DNA of 64,000 nucleotides from Larsenimonas suaedae (GTDB lineage: Bacteria > Pseudomonadota > Gammaproteobacteria > Pseudomonadales > Halomonadaceae): positions 992,001 through 1,056,000 of the forward strand of contig NZ_JAMLJI010000001.1 in assembly GCF_023712105.1 (NCBI RefSeq). Reading direction: 5' to 3'. The translations under genes were made by a program, and so were the position numbers. Each line of letters begins with the position of its first letter. The stretch's first letter is position 1. Below are positions 8,602 through 17,230 of this stretch, piece after piece. A model generated the notes under the pieces. That model saw nothing but the letters and a program-made list of their open reading frames with translations, was not told where the DNA came from and did not search any database.

Positions 8602-9129
8602 CTATTGACCTGCCTTTCTTAGCTCGTCAATGAGCTCGTGCACTGGTTTCTTTTCATCTTCTCTACCCTCTTCATCAAGACCGTAAGCCTGTCGTTCACC
8701 TCTGATCGTTTTCAAAAGCGCATCTACACCACTGTTTAACGAGCGAGCCACTTTGTCATGATTGGTCTCGGTAATTTCCATTGCATTCAATGTGTCAGCC
8801 AGTCGCTCAGAAATAGCTCGCCAACGTGCCAGAGAGCGGCGATGCTCACTGATTATGAGCTCCGCCTCATCCGCAGCCGACTGCACAATCTCAGCATCTC
8901 TGGTATGCGATTCAGAATGCGCGGATTTGCTGCGCGAGGAAGCGCGCGAAACCCTGTTTTTGGTAGCAGCTTTAACCTCTTCGGCAAGATCTCGCTGCCA
9001 CCCCTCCTGTTTAGCTCGACTGCGTATGGTGCTTTCAGGAACGTTGTACCGAGCAGCAATGGCACGAATACTTACCAGCCCTGCCCTGTAATCGTCTTTG
9101 ATACTGTTCCAATCAGATCGTGCTGTCAT
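8602..9129 (-). CDS. Phage terminase-small-subunit-like helix-turn-helix protein
   Basis: 175 residues. The N-terminus (about 5-45) has the pattern DWNSIKDDYRAGLVSIRAIA followed by YNVPESTIRSRAKQEGW, a helix-turn-helix typical of small DNA-packaging subunits and Mu-like prophage proteins. The rest is charged and predicted helical, rich in E, R and K, with a C-terminal EKKPVHELIDELRKAGQ. The ribosome-binding site is weak. It is the only phage-like gene in the island and has no large terminase or capsid neighbours, so it is probably a remnant or a gene reused as a DNA-binding regulator. The family assignment rests on motif resemblance only. Confidence 0.5.
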   Translation of the reverse strand: MTARSDWNSIKDDYRAGLVSIRAIAARYNVPESTIRSRAKQEGWQRDLAEEVKAATKNRVSRASSRSKSAHSESHTRDAEIVQSAADEAELIISEHRRSLARWRAISERLADTLNAMEITETNHDKVARSLNSGVDALLKTIRGERQAYGLDEEGREDEKKPVHELIDELRKAGQ

Positions 9130-9672
9130 GGCTTATGCGGCCCTCACGGGCGGCCTCCACTAATCGCGTCATCAAAATAAAAAGAGTCAGTACATATATG
9201 ACAGTAACCAAGAATCAGACTGCAAGCCGAACGGCCAACTTCCTCGCTTGAGCTGAGCATCAGTAGTTAGTGGCAAGCAGGCTGACACAGACCGCTAAAA
9301 CGAACGGACTTCGTTAGCACGACTTATAGTTAAACGGAATCAAGTATCGCGGTTGTGCTAATGGCTGTTATCAAAGAAGGGGCAGTGTGACGAGTAAGTG
9401 CAAAAAGCTTTGGCACAGACACTGTTCAGAAGCAGAGAACATCAGTTCTCCCAATTATTCACTCGAAATGATCTGAAGAAATAAAATGGCATACCATGAC
9501 TCTTAAGACGGATCTAGATCCGACGGCTTGAAAGCCATGCTAAAAGGAGAGAACGAAACGGCGGGAAAGGGATCAAAGTAAAAAACGTTTTCGCCGTGCT
9601 TCCTATGTGCTTCCAAAACTTAGAAAGCGCATTTCTGTATCAGAATAATTGGCTGTAACGTACTGATTTTAA
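9130..9672. other. Gene-free stretch between the phage-like gene and the tRNA (island end)
   Basis: About 540 bases with no open frame of convincing length or composition and no tRNA, integrase or transposase fragment that I can recognise. An imperfect hairpin (AACGAA at 9299-9304 with TTCGTT at 9310-9315, extended by outer GCTAA/TTAGC) is the only clear structure. Base composition is lower in GC than the core genes that follow. It probably represents decayed island sequence next to the tRNA attachment site. Confidence 0.4.
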
Positions 9673-9749
<77 letters not shown>

Positions 9750-9766
9750 TTACAGAAAGGATGCGT

Positions 9767-9796
9767 ATGATACCCAATGAGGGTCGAGGACGCCAA
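9767..9796 (-). promoter_or_regulatory. Promoter of tRNA-Ile2
   Basis: On the minus strand there is TTGGCG (9791-9796), an 18-base spacer and TATCAT (9767-9772), followed about 18 bases later by the tRNA 5' end. This is a fair sigma-70 promoter at the right distance for a short tRNA leader. Confidence 0.5.
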
Positions 9797-9824
9797 CCCG
9801 TTATAGCAGCAAACAGGAGTTTTT

Positions 9825-10394
9825 ATGCGCATCAAATCAATGGGATGGGGCTTGTGTCTGATGCTTGCCGCGACTGGTGCCCAGGCGGCGTGGCAGATTG
9901 AGCCCGGCACGAGTCATGCCCAGGCGGAAGTGACGCATGACAGCCGTACAGATATGGTGACGCTCGACCGGCTCGGCGGCACCATTACCGATGAAGGTCA
10001 GCTGACGGTGCCGCTTCAGTACAATCAGCTCGATATCGTTCGAAACGCCAATATCCCGACGTGGCTCAAGGACAAGACCAACCAGCGCATGGCAACACTT
10101 GAGACCACCATCGACCCTGATTGGCTGAATGACTTGAATATCGGTGAGACAGCGCACCACCGCATCGCGCTCGAGACCAAGGATCAACGCTATACGACGC
10201 GTGATCATGTGCCGATCACGATCACTCGAAACGACCGCACGCATTACCGAGTCACAACCAGCGAGCCAGTCGAGATCAAGGCACAATCGTTGATGGAAGA
10301 GCCCAACGCACAATTGATCATGAGCCTGCTCGGATACCGGAGTCTTGGCGATGTTATCCCCTTGAGCCTGGATGCGACGCTTTCTCAGCAGTAA
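9825..10394 (+). CDS. YceI-like periplasmic protein
   Basis: 189 residues. An N-terminal signal peptide (MRIKSMGWGLCLMLAATG, cleavage near AQA-A) sends it to the periplasm. The mature part begins WQIEPGTSHAQAEV, and its alternating strands are typical of YceI lipocalin-like proteins, which bind isoprenoid-type lipids in a beta-barrel. A CAGGAG ribosome site precedes the ATG. It is monocistronic: a tRNA lies upstream on the other strand and a strong terminator follows. The sequence is divergent from standard YceI proteins, so ligand and role are unknown. Confidence 0.7.
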   Translation: MRIKSMGWGLCLMLAATGAQAAWQIEPGTSHAQAEVTHDSRTDMVTLDRLGGTITDEGQLTVPLQYNQLDIVRNANIPTWLKDKTNQRMATLETTIDPDWLNDLNIGETAHHRIALETKDQRYTTRDHVPITITRNDRTHYRVTTSEPVEIKAQSLMEEPNAQLIMSLLGYRSLGDVIPLSLDATLSQQ

Positions 10395-10415
10395 GCCATA
10401 AAGGCTTAGCGATCG

Positions 10416-10445
10416 AAAAAGCCCCGCTAACTGGCGGGGCTTTTT
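10416..10445. terminator. Bidirectional rho-independent terminator (YceI-like gene / dkgB)
   Basis: AAAAGCCCCGC (10417-10427) pairs with GCGGGGCTTTT (10434-10444) around a 6-base loop, with A and T tracts on the two sides. It lies between two convergent genes and can serve both. Confidence 0.9.
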
Positions 10446-10464
10446 GTTGCGCGAGAGCCGCGAT

Positions 10465-11259
10465 TTATGTGTCCCAGTCTGGGGCCATCGAGGGATTGGC
10501 GATGCGTTCGCCCCGATTCAGCTCATCGATACGGGTCATGTCCTCGGCACTGAGTGAGATGCGAATGGCATCGAAATTGCTCTGTTGGTGCTTGGGCTTG
10601 CTGGACGATGGAATGATCGCGATGTCGCGCTGAGAAAGCCACGCAAGGGCCACATCAGCGGCGGTCGCGTCATGCTTGTTGCCAATGTCCTGCAGCACGT
10701 CATCGTCCATGACCTTACCGCTGGCAAGCGGCATGAACGCCGTGACCTTGATGCCTTTCTGTTCGCAGAAATTTACCAGCGCACGGTTGGCGAGGTAGGG
10801 ATGCACCTCGACCTGATTGGTCACGATATGCTTGCCGGCCGGCAGGGTCAGCGCTTTTTCAAGATGGGCGATGGTGAAGTTCGAAACGCCGATCTCTCGC
10901 GTCAGCCCCCGCTCGCGCGCTTGGTTGAGTCCTTCGAGGTAGGCCTCCATCGGCACATCATCGTTGGGTGACGGCCAGTGGATCAGGGCCAGATCGACGT
11001 GATCAAGCCCAAGGCGCTCCAGGCTCTCCTCGAGCGAGGCCTCAACATCCTCAAGGCGGTCATACCAGATCTTGGTGGTGACGTAGATATCCTCACGCGC
11101 GAGGCCACTGTCCTTGATGGCACGCCCGACGTCACGCTCGTTTTCGTAAAACGCAGCGGTATCGATGTGCCGATATCCGATCTCGAGCGCTTGCTGTACA
11201 GCCTTGTAGGCCTGTTCGCCGGTTAATCTGTAGGTACCAAATCCGATGGCGGGAACCAT
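10465..11259 (-). CDS. dkgB: Aldo/keto reductase, 2,5-diketo-D-gluconate reductase B type
   Basis: 264 residues, close to the E. coli DkgB length (267) and alignable along its whole length. The AKR catalytic tetrad is present: D33 (HIDTA), Y38, K63 (TTKIW) and H94 (ALIHWPSPND). The NADPH-binding C-terminus has IPSSSKPKHQQSN. It reduces 2,5-diketo-gluconate, methylglyoxal and other aldehydes with NADPH in the cytoplasm. Transcribed alone; converges on the YceI-like gene through a shared terminator and diverges from lpxO. The exact substrate cannot be fixed from sequence. Confidence 0.88.
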   Translation of the reverse strand: MVPAIGFGTYRLTGEQAYKAVQQALEIGYRHIDTAAFYENERDVGRAIKDSGLAREDIYVTTKIWYDRLEDVEASLEESLERLGLDHVDLALIHWPSPNDDVPMEAYLEGLNQARERGLTREIGVSNFTIAHLEKALTLPAGKHIVTNQVEVHPYLANRALVNFCEQKGIKVTAFMPLASGKVMDDDVLQDIGNKHDATAADVALAWLSQRDIAIIPSSSKPKHQQSNFDAIRISLSAEDMTRIDELNRGERIANPSMAPDWDT

Positions 11260-11397
11260 GTCATCACTCCATGAACTGTGTGGTATCGATTGAGCTTAGG
11301 GCGCCGATAAAACTTTTCAAGTGGTTAGCCACCTAATAAAGTACGCAGTCAGCGCCAAACGGCATCAAGACTTACAGAAACACCAGGAAAGCGTTCG

Positions 11398-12291
11398 ATG
11401 ATCAAATGGACACTCGTGGCACTGATCGTTGCCAGCATCTTGTACGTGCATTTTAGAGGGCGCGTCCGTCATAAACCCTTACGCCAACTCTCCGATCACT
11501 CCTCGTTCATGGCGCCGATCAATGCGTTCATGTATCTGTTTTCGAGCGTACCGGATCGCCCCTACCACCAGCCGGAGACGTTTCCGGAACTTCACGAACT
11601 GACTCGGCAATGGGAAGTCATTCGCGATGAAGCCGAGCAGCTCGAGCACCATATCAAGGGGTCGTCGCAAAAGGACGATGCCGGCTTCAACTCCTTTTTC
11701 CGACGCGGCTGGAAGCGGTTCTACCTCAAATGGTATGGCGACAGTCACGCCTCCGCGCGTGAGCTTTGCCCCAAAACCACTGAAATTCTCTCGAACATCC
11801 CGAGCGTGAAAGCCGCGATGTTTGCCGAGCTGCCAGCCGGCAGCAAGCTGATGAAACACCGCGACCCCTACGCCGGCTCGCTGCGCTATCATCTGGGCCT
11901 TCGTACACCCAACGATCAACGCTGCCTGATCGATGTCGATGGCATCCCCTACAGCTGGCGCGACGGCGAGGCGGTCATGTTCGATGAGACCTTCATTCAT
12001 TACGCCAAAAATGAGACCGAGCAGGACCGCCTGATTCTGTTCTGTGACATCGAGCGCCCCATGAAGTATCGATGGGCCGGCGCATTGAATCGTTGGTTCA
12101 GTCGCAACGTCATGGCCGCCGCTGCCGCGCCCAACGACGACTCCGACACCACCGGCGGTATCAATCGAGCGTTCAAGTACATCTATAAGGTGCGAGAGCA
12201 GGGCAAACGGCTCAAGAAGAAAAACAGGACGCTCTACTACATCATCAAATGGGCGCTGTTCATCGGTGTCATCGCCTGGATCCTGTTCTAG
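11398..12291 (+). CDS. lpxO: LpxO-like lipid A / aspartyl-asparaginyl beta-hydroxylase family dioxygenase
   Basis: 297 residues, close to Salmonella LpxO (302). A membrane helix at each end (about 3-17 and 280-297) brackets a cytoplasmic Fe(II)/2-oxoglutarate dioxygenase domain. Iron and cosubstrate residues are visible: H154 and D156 in KHRDPYAGS, R163 in LRYHLGL, H201 in FIHYA and a following R211. LpxO adds a 2-hydroxyl to a secondary acyl chain of lipid A. It is separated from the phosphopantetheinyl transferase by no bases (TAG then ATG), so the two probably share an mRNA, although no functional link is known. The alternative, a peptide hydroxylase of the same family, is less likely given the two membrane anchors. 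Confidence 0.85.
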   Translation: MIKWTLVALIVASILYVHFRGRVRHKPLRQLSDHSSFMAPINAFMYLFSSVPDRPYHQPETFPELHELTRQWEVIRDEAEQLEHHIKGSSQKDDAGFNSFFRRGWKRFYLKWYGDSHASARELCPKTTEILSNIPSVKAAMFAELPAGSKLMKHRDPYAGSLRYHLGLRTPNDQRCLIDVDGIPYSWRDGEAVMFDETFIHYAKNETEQDRLILFCDIERPMKYRWAGALNRWFSRNVMAAAAAPNDDSDTTGGINRAFKYIYKVREQGKRLKKKNRTLYYIIKWALFIGVIAWILF

Positions 12292-13014
12292 ATGAAGACC
12301 GGTTCATTCGCGCCTACTCTGACACACGCCCGGCTGCCCCCTGCCCTAAGCGGCACCGGGTTACTGGTCACAACGTGGTTCGAACGCGACGAATTCAGCG
12401 TCGAGGCGTTCGACCGGCACGGCGTTCACGTGCCGCAGGCGCTTCAGCGCGCAGCAGTCAAGCGTCAGGCCGAGTATCTTGCTGGAAGGCTTTGTGTGCG
12501 TCAGGCGCTTGTCGATCTTGGCTGCACGCCCGCCTTCCCTTTCATGCTCGAAAGCGACGGACGCCGGCCCTGTTGGCCGGCGGGATTTACCGGCGCACTG
12601 ACGCACAGCCCGATGCTTGCCGGGGCATGGATGGCGCACTCTAACCAGGTACTCGCCCTCGGGCTCGATGCCGAGCCCATCATGCCTACAGCCCGCGCAG
12701 ACCGACTGGCCCCGGCCATCGTATCCGAGACGGAACGTGTATGGCTGGCTCGTCACTCAGGCCTTGACCAGGCAACGGCATTGACGCTCGTTTTTTCGGC
12801 CAAGGAAAGCCTTTTCAAGGCGCTGAACCCAATCACCGGCGTCGCATTTTACTTCCACGACGCTGAGCTTACCTGTCTCTGCCTGGACACTCAGGAGATC
12901 AGATTGAAGCTCTTGACATCGCTTTCGTCCGAGTGGCCTGCAGGGCGAGAGGTCACGCTCTACTGGCAGTATCAGCGCGATCATCTACTGACCTTTCTCG
13001 CCTTGCCCGCCTGA
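12292..13014 (+). CDS. 4'-phosphopantetheinyl transferase, EntD/Sfp type
   Basis: 240 residues. It transfers phosphopantetheine from CoA to carrier domains of NRPS, PKS or fatty acid synthases. The three signature motifs are present: LTHSPM at about 103-108, GLDAEP with D126 and E128 (Mg binding), and FSAKESLFKAL with K171, E172 and K176. The EntD-like length and position of motifs point to activation of secondary-metabolite carriers. The serine-specific NRPS at 55084-58998 in this window needs such an enzyme, so it is a natural candidate partner despite lying 42 kb away. Starts directly after the lpxO stop. Confidence 0.92.
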   Translation: MKTGSFAPTLTHARLPPALSGTGLLVTTWFERDEFSVEAFDRHGVHVPQALQRAAVKRQAEYLAGRLCVRQALVDLGCTPAFPFMLESDGRRPCWPAGFTGALTHSPMLAGAWMAHSNQVLALGLDAEPIMPTARADRLAPAIVSETERVWLARHSGLDQATALTLVFSAKESLFKALNPITGVAFYFHDAELTCLCLDTQEIRLKLLTSLSSEWPAGREVTLYWQYQRDHLLTFLALPA

Positions 13015-13070
13015 CCCTCCATTCCGGGTTAACAACACGCTCACCAACACGCCCAGCGCACCTCTAAAGA

Positions 13071-13090
13071 CGCCAAGCACTGTCTTGGCG
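13071..13090. terminator. Short hairpin after the phosphopantetheinyl transferase gene, possible terminator
   Basis: CGCCAAG (13071-13077) pairs with CTTGGCG (13084-13090) over a 6-base loop, 57 bases after the transferase stop. No T-run follows, so intrinsic termination is doubtful. The rest of the 297 bases between 13015 and 13311 holds only the small open frame listed next. Confidence 0.3.
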
Positions 13091-13177
13091 CGGCTCGAGA
13101 CAATAAAGAAAACCCCGGTTTCGCCGATGGAGACTCAGTCCGAATGAGTATTTATTCCAGACCGAACCGAGGCAGTC

Positions 13178-13315
13178 ATGCCAGCCATCTTGATGAACGT
13201 GCGATGTTGTCCAGCGCAATACCCATCAGGGGGGATACCGGTCTCACAAAGCGCCTGCCCATGGGCTCGAGCGAACGCCGCTCGCTTATTATTTGAAACG
13301 GTGAGGCGCCCATGA
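13178..13315 (+). CDS. Possible small leader ORF (45 aa) overlapping the GGDEF/EAL gene
   Basis: An ATG at 13178 preceded by GAGG six bases upstream opens 45 codons ending in TGA at 13313-13315, overlapping the ATG of the GGDEF/EAL gene as ATGA. The product begins MPAILMNVRCCPAQYPSGG and is rich in C, P, A and R, with no recognisable domain. The coupling geometry is what would be expected of a leader peptide or small cistron, but the length could arise by chance in GC-rich DNA. Confidence 0.22.
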   Translation: MPAILMNVRCCPAQYPSGGIPVSQSACPWARANAARLLFETVRRP

Positions 13316-15597
13316 CAGTTACTACACGGCTTGTGATCGGTATGCTCCTGCTGCTGCTGGCATCTCAGGCCGCAATTTCCGTGTCGGCACTCTCACATTA
13401 TCGCAGCCAATTGATTGAAGAGGCGCAGACACGCCTCCAAAAGGCCGCTCAACTGGTAGGCCGAGAGATCGACCACGAGGAGCGTCAGCTTCGAGCCCAG
13501 GCACAGCAAGGCGATCCTTTAGAGGAATTCCCCGGCAACGATATCGTCCTGACACTCGACCCGCAGGGCACTATCAGCACCAGCACGCTTGCCGCGCTTG
13601 CGCCCGGCACAACGTTTCCCTATACCGCGCTCTGGCAGCGGGCGACGGCGGAAGGCAGCGCGAGCGCCATCGTTCAGACCCCCGGTGACCACCTCTATCT
13701 TCTGCGCTTGACCCCGGAATCTGGCGGCCCTCACTGGCGCGTGCTTGGAAGCCCCATCGAGCAGGCATTCATCGATCGCCTCAGCACGCTCAATGATATG
13801 GACATCACCTTGTTGACCCTTGATGACGCAGGCGTAAAGCACGTGCTGTTTTCAACGCTTTCCGATGAATCAAGCGCCCTCGATGAGCCGCTTAACATTA
13901 CTCAGGTGCTGCCGATCGGGTACTCGACAAATGCGCAGGTTCAGGCGGCTCTCAGCGTATCCCGGGAAGATGTCCTGGCGCCCTTTCGCTTTATGAAGTA
14001 CCGGCTCGCAGCAATGTTTGCCGTCGCCTTGAGCCTGGCCATGATGATCAGCTGGGCCACCGTGCGAACACTTGGCTACCCTATCCAACGCTTGAACGAT
14101 GTCGCTCGTCAGATCAGCGAAGGTCAGTACCGCCCGACCGAACGCCCTCTACCCAAGGGGGGAGATCTGGGCGCACTGACTCAAACCCTTTACATGATGC
14201 AGGAAAAGCTTGATCAGCGCGCCTCGCAGCTTTTGCATCGCTCCCGTCAGGACCACCTGACCGGGCTGCCCAATCGACAGTCAGCCGAGGCCAAGGTCGA
14301 GCAGCTGATCGAAGAAAATATCCCCTTTACGCTTAACCGGTTTTGCATCAACGACTTCAAACGCATCAACGACACGTTCGGCTACCTCAATGGCGATAAG
14401 GTCTTGATCGAAATCGGCAACCGGCTACGCGATTTGGCCGCCGAACGCGGCTATACCTATCGCATCGGCGCCGACGAGTACCTGTGGCTTTACCCATGCA
14501 GCTCGATGGACAAGCCCTGCCTGCGCTCACTGGGTAATGCGCTAACCAAGAGCCCGGTTCTCAGCGACATTTCTCCGACCTTCGTTACTGTCTCCGTCGG
14601 CCAGTCCTGCTACCCCCGGCATGGTGCAGCGCCGGATGCGCTGCTTCGCCGGGCCGATATCGCCCTGAATCAGGCCAAGCATCTGTCGAGCCACTTTCAG
14701 GTCTATCAGTCCGGCATGGATGAAAAACACCTCCGCCAGCTGCGCATCCTCAAGGACATGAGCGCCGCGCTTGAAAACGATGAGCTCTACATGGTGTACC
14801 AGCCCAAGATCAATATGCGCACCGGCCGTCTGGCAGGTGTGGAAGCGCTGGTACGCTGGGAACATACCTCGCTTGGCTTCATTGCGCCGGATGAATTTAT
14901 CGAGCTTGCCGAACGCGCCGGCACCATCGGCGCCTTGACCCAATGGGTGATCGGACGTGTCAGCCGTCAGATCGCCGACTGGCGCAAACAGGGGTTTCAG
15001 ACCAATGTGGCCATCAATCTCTCCGCCATGGACCTGCTCGACAAGAACCTGCCCAATAAATTTTTGCAGGCGTTCGAGGACAACTGTCTGATTCCAGGCA
15101 CAGTGTCGGTGGAGATTACCGAAAGTGCATTGATGCAGGACCCGCTCGAGGCAAAGCTGATTCTTGAGCGGCTTCGCCAGTTCGGCCTTGAGATTGCCAT
15201 CGATGACTTCGGCACCGGCTATTCGTCTCTGTCGCAGTTGCGCCATATGCCGATTGATCAGCTCAAGATCGACAAATCGTTCATTCTCAACCTGAACACG
15301 CAGTTCGAGGACGTAATGATCGTACGTTCGATCATCGATCTGGGCCACAACCTCGGCCTGTCAGTCACGGCGGAGGGTGTTGAGAACGAGGCAAGCCTCT
15401 CCATGCTGAGCGCCATGGAATGCGAGATCGCCCAGGGCTACTTCTTTGCAAGACCTCTGAAATGCAACGACCTGATCGAGTGGGTCGAGCGCTTTGAACG
15501 TACTCCCCTGGTCATTCCCAAATCTACCCTGGCAGGCTGTTCGGGCTGCCCTGACCGCCCAGGCGCTCCCTCCATGTACTCCCGGAGATCGACTTAA
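13312..15597 (+). CDS. Membrane-bound GGDEF/EAL protein, probable cyclic-di-GMP phosphodiesterase
   Basis: 761 residues. A first membrane helix (about 8-27), a periplasmic sensor region (about 28-220), a second helix (about 226-246), a HAMP segment (about 247-305), a GGDEF domain (about 315-455) and an EAL domain (about 470-730). The GGDEF active-site loop reads G-A-D-E-Y at 386-390, so cyclase activity is doubtful. The EAL domain keeps EALVRW (E511-A-L), EITES, DDFGTG (631-636), and AEGVEN, so it should hydrolyse cyclic-di-GMP, perhaps with the degenerate domain as a GTP- or ligand-sensing module. The C-terminal tail carries a CSGC pair. It looks monocistronic. The input signal is unknown. 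Confidence 0.88.
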   Translation: MTVTTRLVIGMLLLLLASQAAISVSALSHYRSQLIEEAQTRLQKAAQLVGREIDHEERQLRAQAQQGDPLEEFPGNDIVLTLDPQGTISTSTLAALAPGTTFPYTALWQRATAEGSASAIVQTPGDHLYLLRLTPESGGPHWRVLGSPIEQAFIDRLSTLNDMDITLLTLDDAGVKHVLFSTLSDESSALDEPLNITQVLPIGYSTNAQVQAALSVSREDVLAPFRFMKYRLAAMFAVALSLAMMISWATVRTLGYPIQRLNDVARQISEGQYRPTERPLPKGGDLGALTQTLYMMQEKLDQRASQLLHRSRQDHLTGLPNRQSAEAKVEQLIEENIPFTLNRFCINDFKRINDTFGYLNGDKVLIEIGNRLRDLAAERGYTYRIGADEYLWLYPCSSMDKPCLRSLGNALTKSPVLSDISPTFVTVSVGQSCYPRHGAAPDALLRRADIALNQAKHLSSHFQVYQSGMDEKHLRQLRILKDMSAALENDELYMVYQPKINMRTGRLAGVEALVRWEHTSLGFIAPDEFIELAERAGTIGALTQWVIGRVSRQIADWRKQGFQTNVAINLSAMDLLDKNLPNKFLQAFEDNCLIPGTVSVEITESALMQDPLEAKLILERLRQFGLEIAIDDFGTGYSSLSQLRHMPIDQLKIDKSFILNLNTQFEDVMIVRSIIDLGHNLGLSVTAEGVENEASLSMLSAMECEIAQGYFFARPLKCNDLIEWVERFERTPLVIPKSTLAGCSGCPDRPGAPSMYSRRST

Positions 15598-15673
15598 GCA
15601 TGAGCGCGGTAGCTGCGGTACACTGACGCCTTGATTACAACGCCGACAAGGTAACCGCAGCACAGGATCCTCG

Positions 15674-16558
15674 ATGTTTGCACAGCTACTCGCCGTCATG
15701 GCACCCGTCTTTGCAGGCGCCGGTGTCGGGTTTTTCTGGGTTAGACTCGGCCAGCCCTACCCCACCGGATTCATCACCAAGCTTGTTCTCAATGTCGGCA
15801 CCCCGTGCTTGATCATAAGCTCACTGTCCTCAACACCGGTGGACGTGAACGCTTTCACCCAGATGGCGGGCGCAACGCTATTGATGCTTGCAGCCCTTGG
15901 CGTCATCGCCTTGATTCTGAGCAAGGCGCTCAAGCTTGAATGGCAGGTCATCCTGCCTCCGACCCTTTTTTCAAATACCGGCAATATGGGCCTGCCGGTC
16001 ATGATGTATGCCTTCAAGGATACCGGTGGCTTCCCGCTGGCCATTGCCATTTTCGTGGTGGTGTCGCTTGCGCAGTTCATTGTCGGCGGATTTACCTCGA
16101 GCACCCATCCGATACGCAGCCTGCTCAAAATGCCCACCATCTATGCGATCCTGATCGCCATTGGTTTGATGGCATTCGACATCACCCTACCGCTTTGGCT
16201 TAAAAACAGCATCGATCTGCTTTCTGGCTTTACCATCCCGATGATGCTGATCACGCTCGGCGTCTCGCTTGCAAGCATTCGAGCGCGCAACTTGAAGGCC
16301 GGATTCGCGTTTGCAGCGGCGCGTGTAGTGGTGGCCGGAAGCCTTGCCTTTGGAATCGGGCATCTGCTCGGCCTGCCGGAGCTCGCTCGCCAGATTCTGA
16401 TCGCGATGATGTGCATGCCAGTCGCTGTTTATAACTACCTCTTTGCGCAAAAGGCTGGCCGGTCGCCTGAATTCGTTGCAAGTTTGGTGCTGTGCTCAAC
16501 GATCCTGTCGTTTATCTATCTGCCTCTGCTTTTGAGCCTGTTCATGCATGCCGGTTGA
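15674..16558 (+). CDS. AEC-family (auxin efflux carrier-like) permease
   Basis: 294 residues, almost entirely hydrophobic, with about ten predicted membrane helices in two halves. Conserved landmarks are NVGTPCLIISSL near residues 36-47, FSNTGNMGLPVMMYAF near 97-112 with the N-T-G-N-x-G-L-P motif of the family, and MPVAVYNYLFAQKAG near the C-terminus. Members are secondary transporters for organic acids such as malate or malonate, driven by the membrane potential. No operon partner gives the substrate. A strong terminator follows. Confidence 0.85.
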   Translation: MFAQLLAVMAPVFAGAGVGFFWVRLGQPYPTGFITKLVLNVGTPCLIISSLSSTPVDVNAFTQMAGATLLMLAALGVIALILSKALKLEWQVILPPTLFSNTGNMGLPVMMYAFKDTGGFPLAIAIFVVVSLAQFIVGGFTSSTHPIRSLLKMPTIYAILIAIGLMAFDITLPLWLKNSIDLLSGFTIPMMLITLGVSLASIRARNLKAGFAFAAARVVVAGSLAFGIGHLLGLPELARQILIAMMCMPVAVYNYLFAQKAGRSPEFVASLVLCSTILSFIYLPLLLSLFMHAG

Positions 16559-16593
16559 AGCGCGGCCTTCTGGAAAGAACATATTTTGGACAT

Positions 16594-16622
16594 AAAAAAA
16601 GCCGCCCGAAGGCGGCTTTTTT
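16594..16622. terminator. Bidirectional rho-independent terminator
   Basis: GCCGCC (16601-16606) and GGCGGC (16611-16616) form a stem with a 4-base loop, flanked by seven A on one side and six T on the other. It ends the AEC permease transcript and the convergent DUF4168 gene. Confidence 0.92.
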
Positions 16623-16637
16623 AGGCGTCGATGGCGC

Positions 16638-17024
16638 TTACTGCTGCTTCGCCATGGACTGAACCTTCTGCATCAGCTGCGGGTCGTTCTGAACCGCCTG
16701 ACCGATCTGATTGAACTGTTTCACGTCCAGATCATTGTCTTTAACGGCTTGGACCATTTCCTTGTTGGCTTTCTGACGCACTTGCTGCTGCGCGTCCTGA
16801 TCGTCAGCGCCTTGAAGCTGCTGGGTGTATTTCTGGGAAATACCCGCGATTTCCTTGGACGCAGAGGCGAAGTTCTCGAGCTGCGAGTCGGAGAAGTTAG
16901 GGTGCTGGGTCGCGGAAGATGCGGCTGCACTTGAGCTGCTGTTGGTATCGGCAGCGAATGCCGGCGCAGCGACCGTACCTGTGGCCAGAAGAGTGGCTGT
17001 CAGAAAAGCAGTAGTACGTTTCAT
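16638..17024 (-). CDS. DUF4168 domain-containing exported protein
   Basis: 128 residues. A clear signal peptide (KRTTAFLTATLLATGTVA, cleavage after AFA) is followed by a serine/alanine-rich linker (about 26-40) and a DUF4168 domain (about 43-125). The domain is seen in FSDSQLENFASASKEIAGI and in the glutamine-rich amphipathic helices that follow, including MVQAVKDNDLDVKQFNQIG. The family is common in gammaproteobacteria and cyanobacteria, is exported, and has no known activity. It is transcribed alone, converging on the AEC gene through the shared terminator. Confidence 0.82.
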   Translation of the reverse strand: MKRTTAFLTATLLATGTVAAPAFAADTNSSSSAAASSATQHPNFSDSQLENFASASKEIAGISQKYTQQLQGADDQDAQQQVRQKANKEMVQAVKDNDLDVKQFNQIGQAVQNDPQLMQKVQSMAKQQ

Positions 17025-17230
17025 GGATTCTCCAATCGCTTTTTCATTAAATGTCGGTTGTAAGACGCCAGCTTAGACGATGAGTTCACATTTCATGTGT
17101 TACCGCATGCAAGCGTGCGTAACGTTTCAACTAATGTGTTGAGGCGTACCGCAGTACTTTCAATAGCACATGCTTAAATTTGGCCGGCACCAACCGATAG
17201 ATGAGGCAACAACGATACGGAGAATGGCCC

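Noticed and set aside
1-9672. An integrase, transposase or CRISPR array in the accessory region
   Set aside because: I read both strands for such genes and for regularly spaced repeats and found none.
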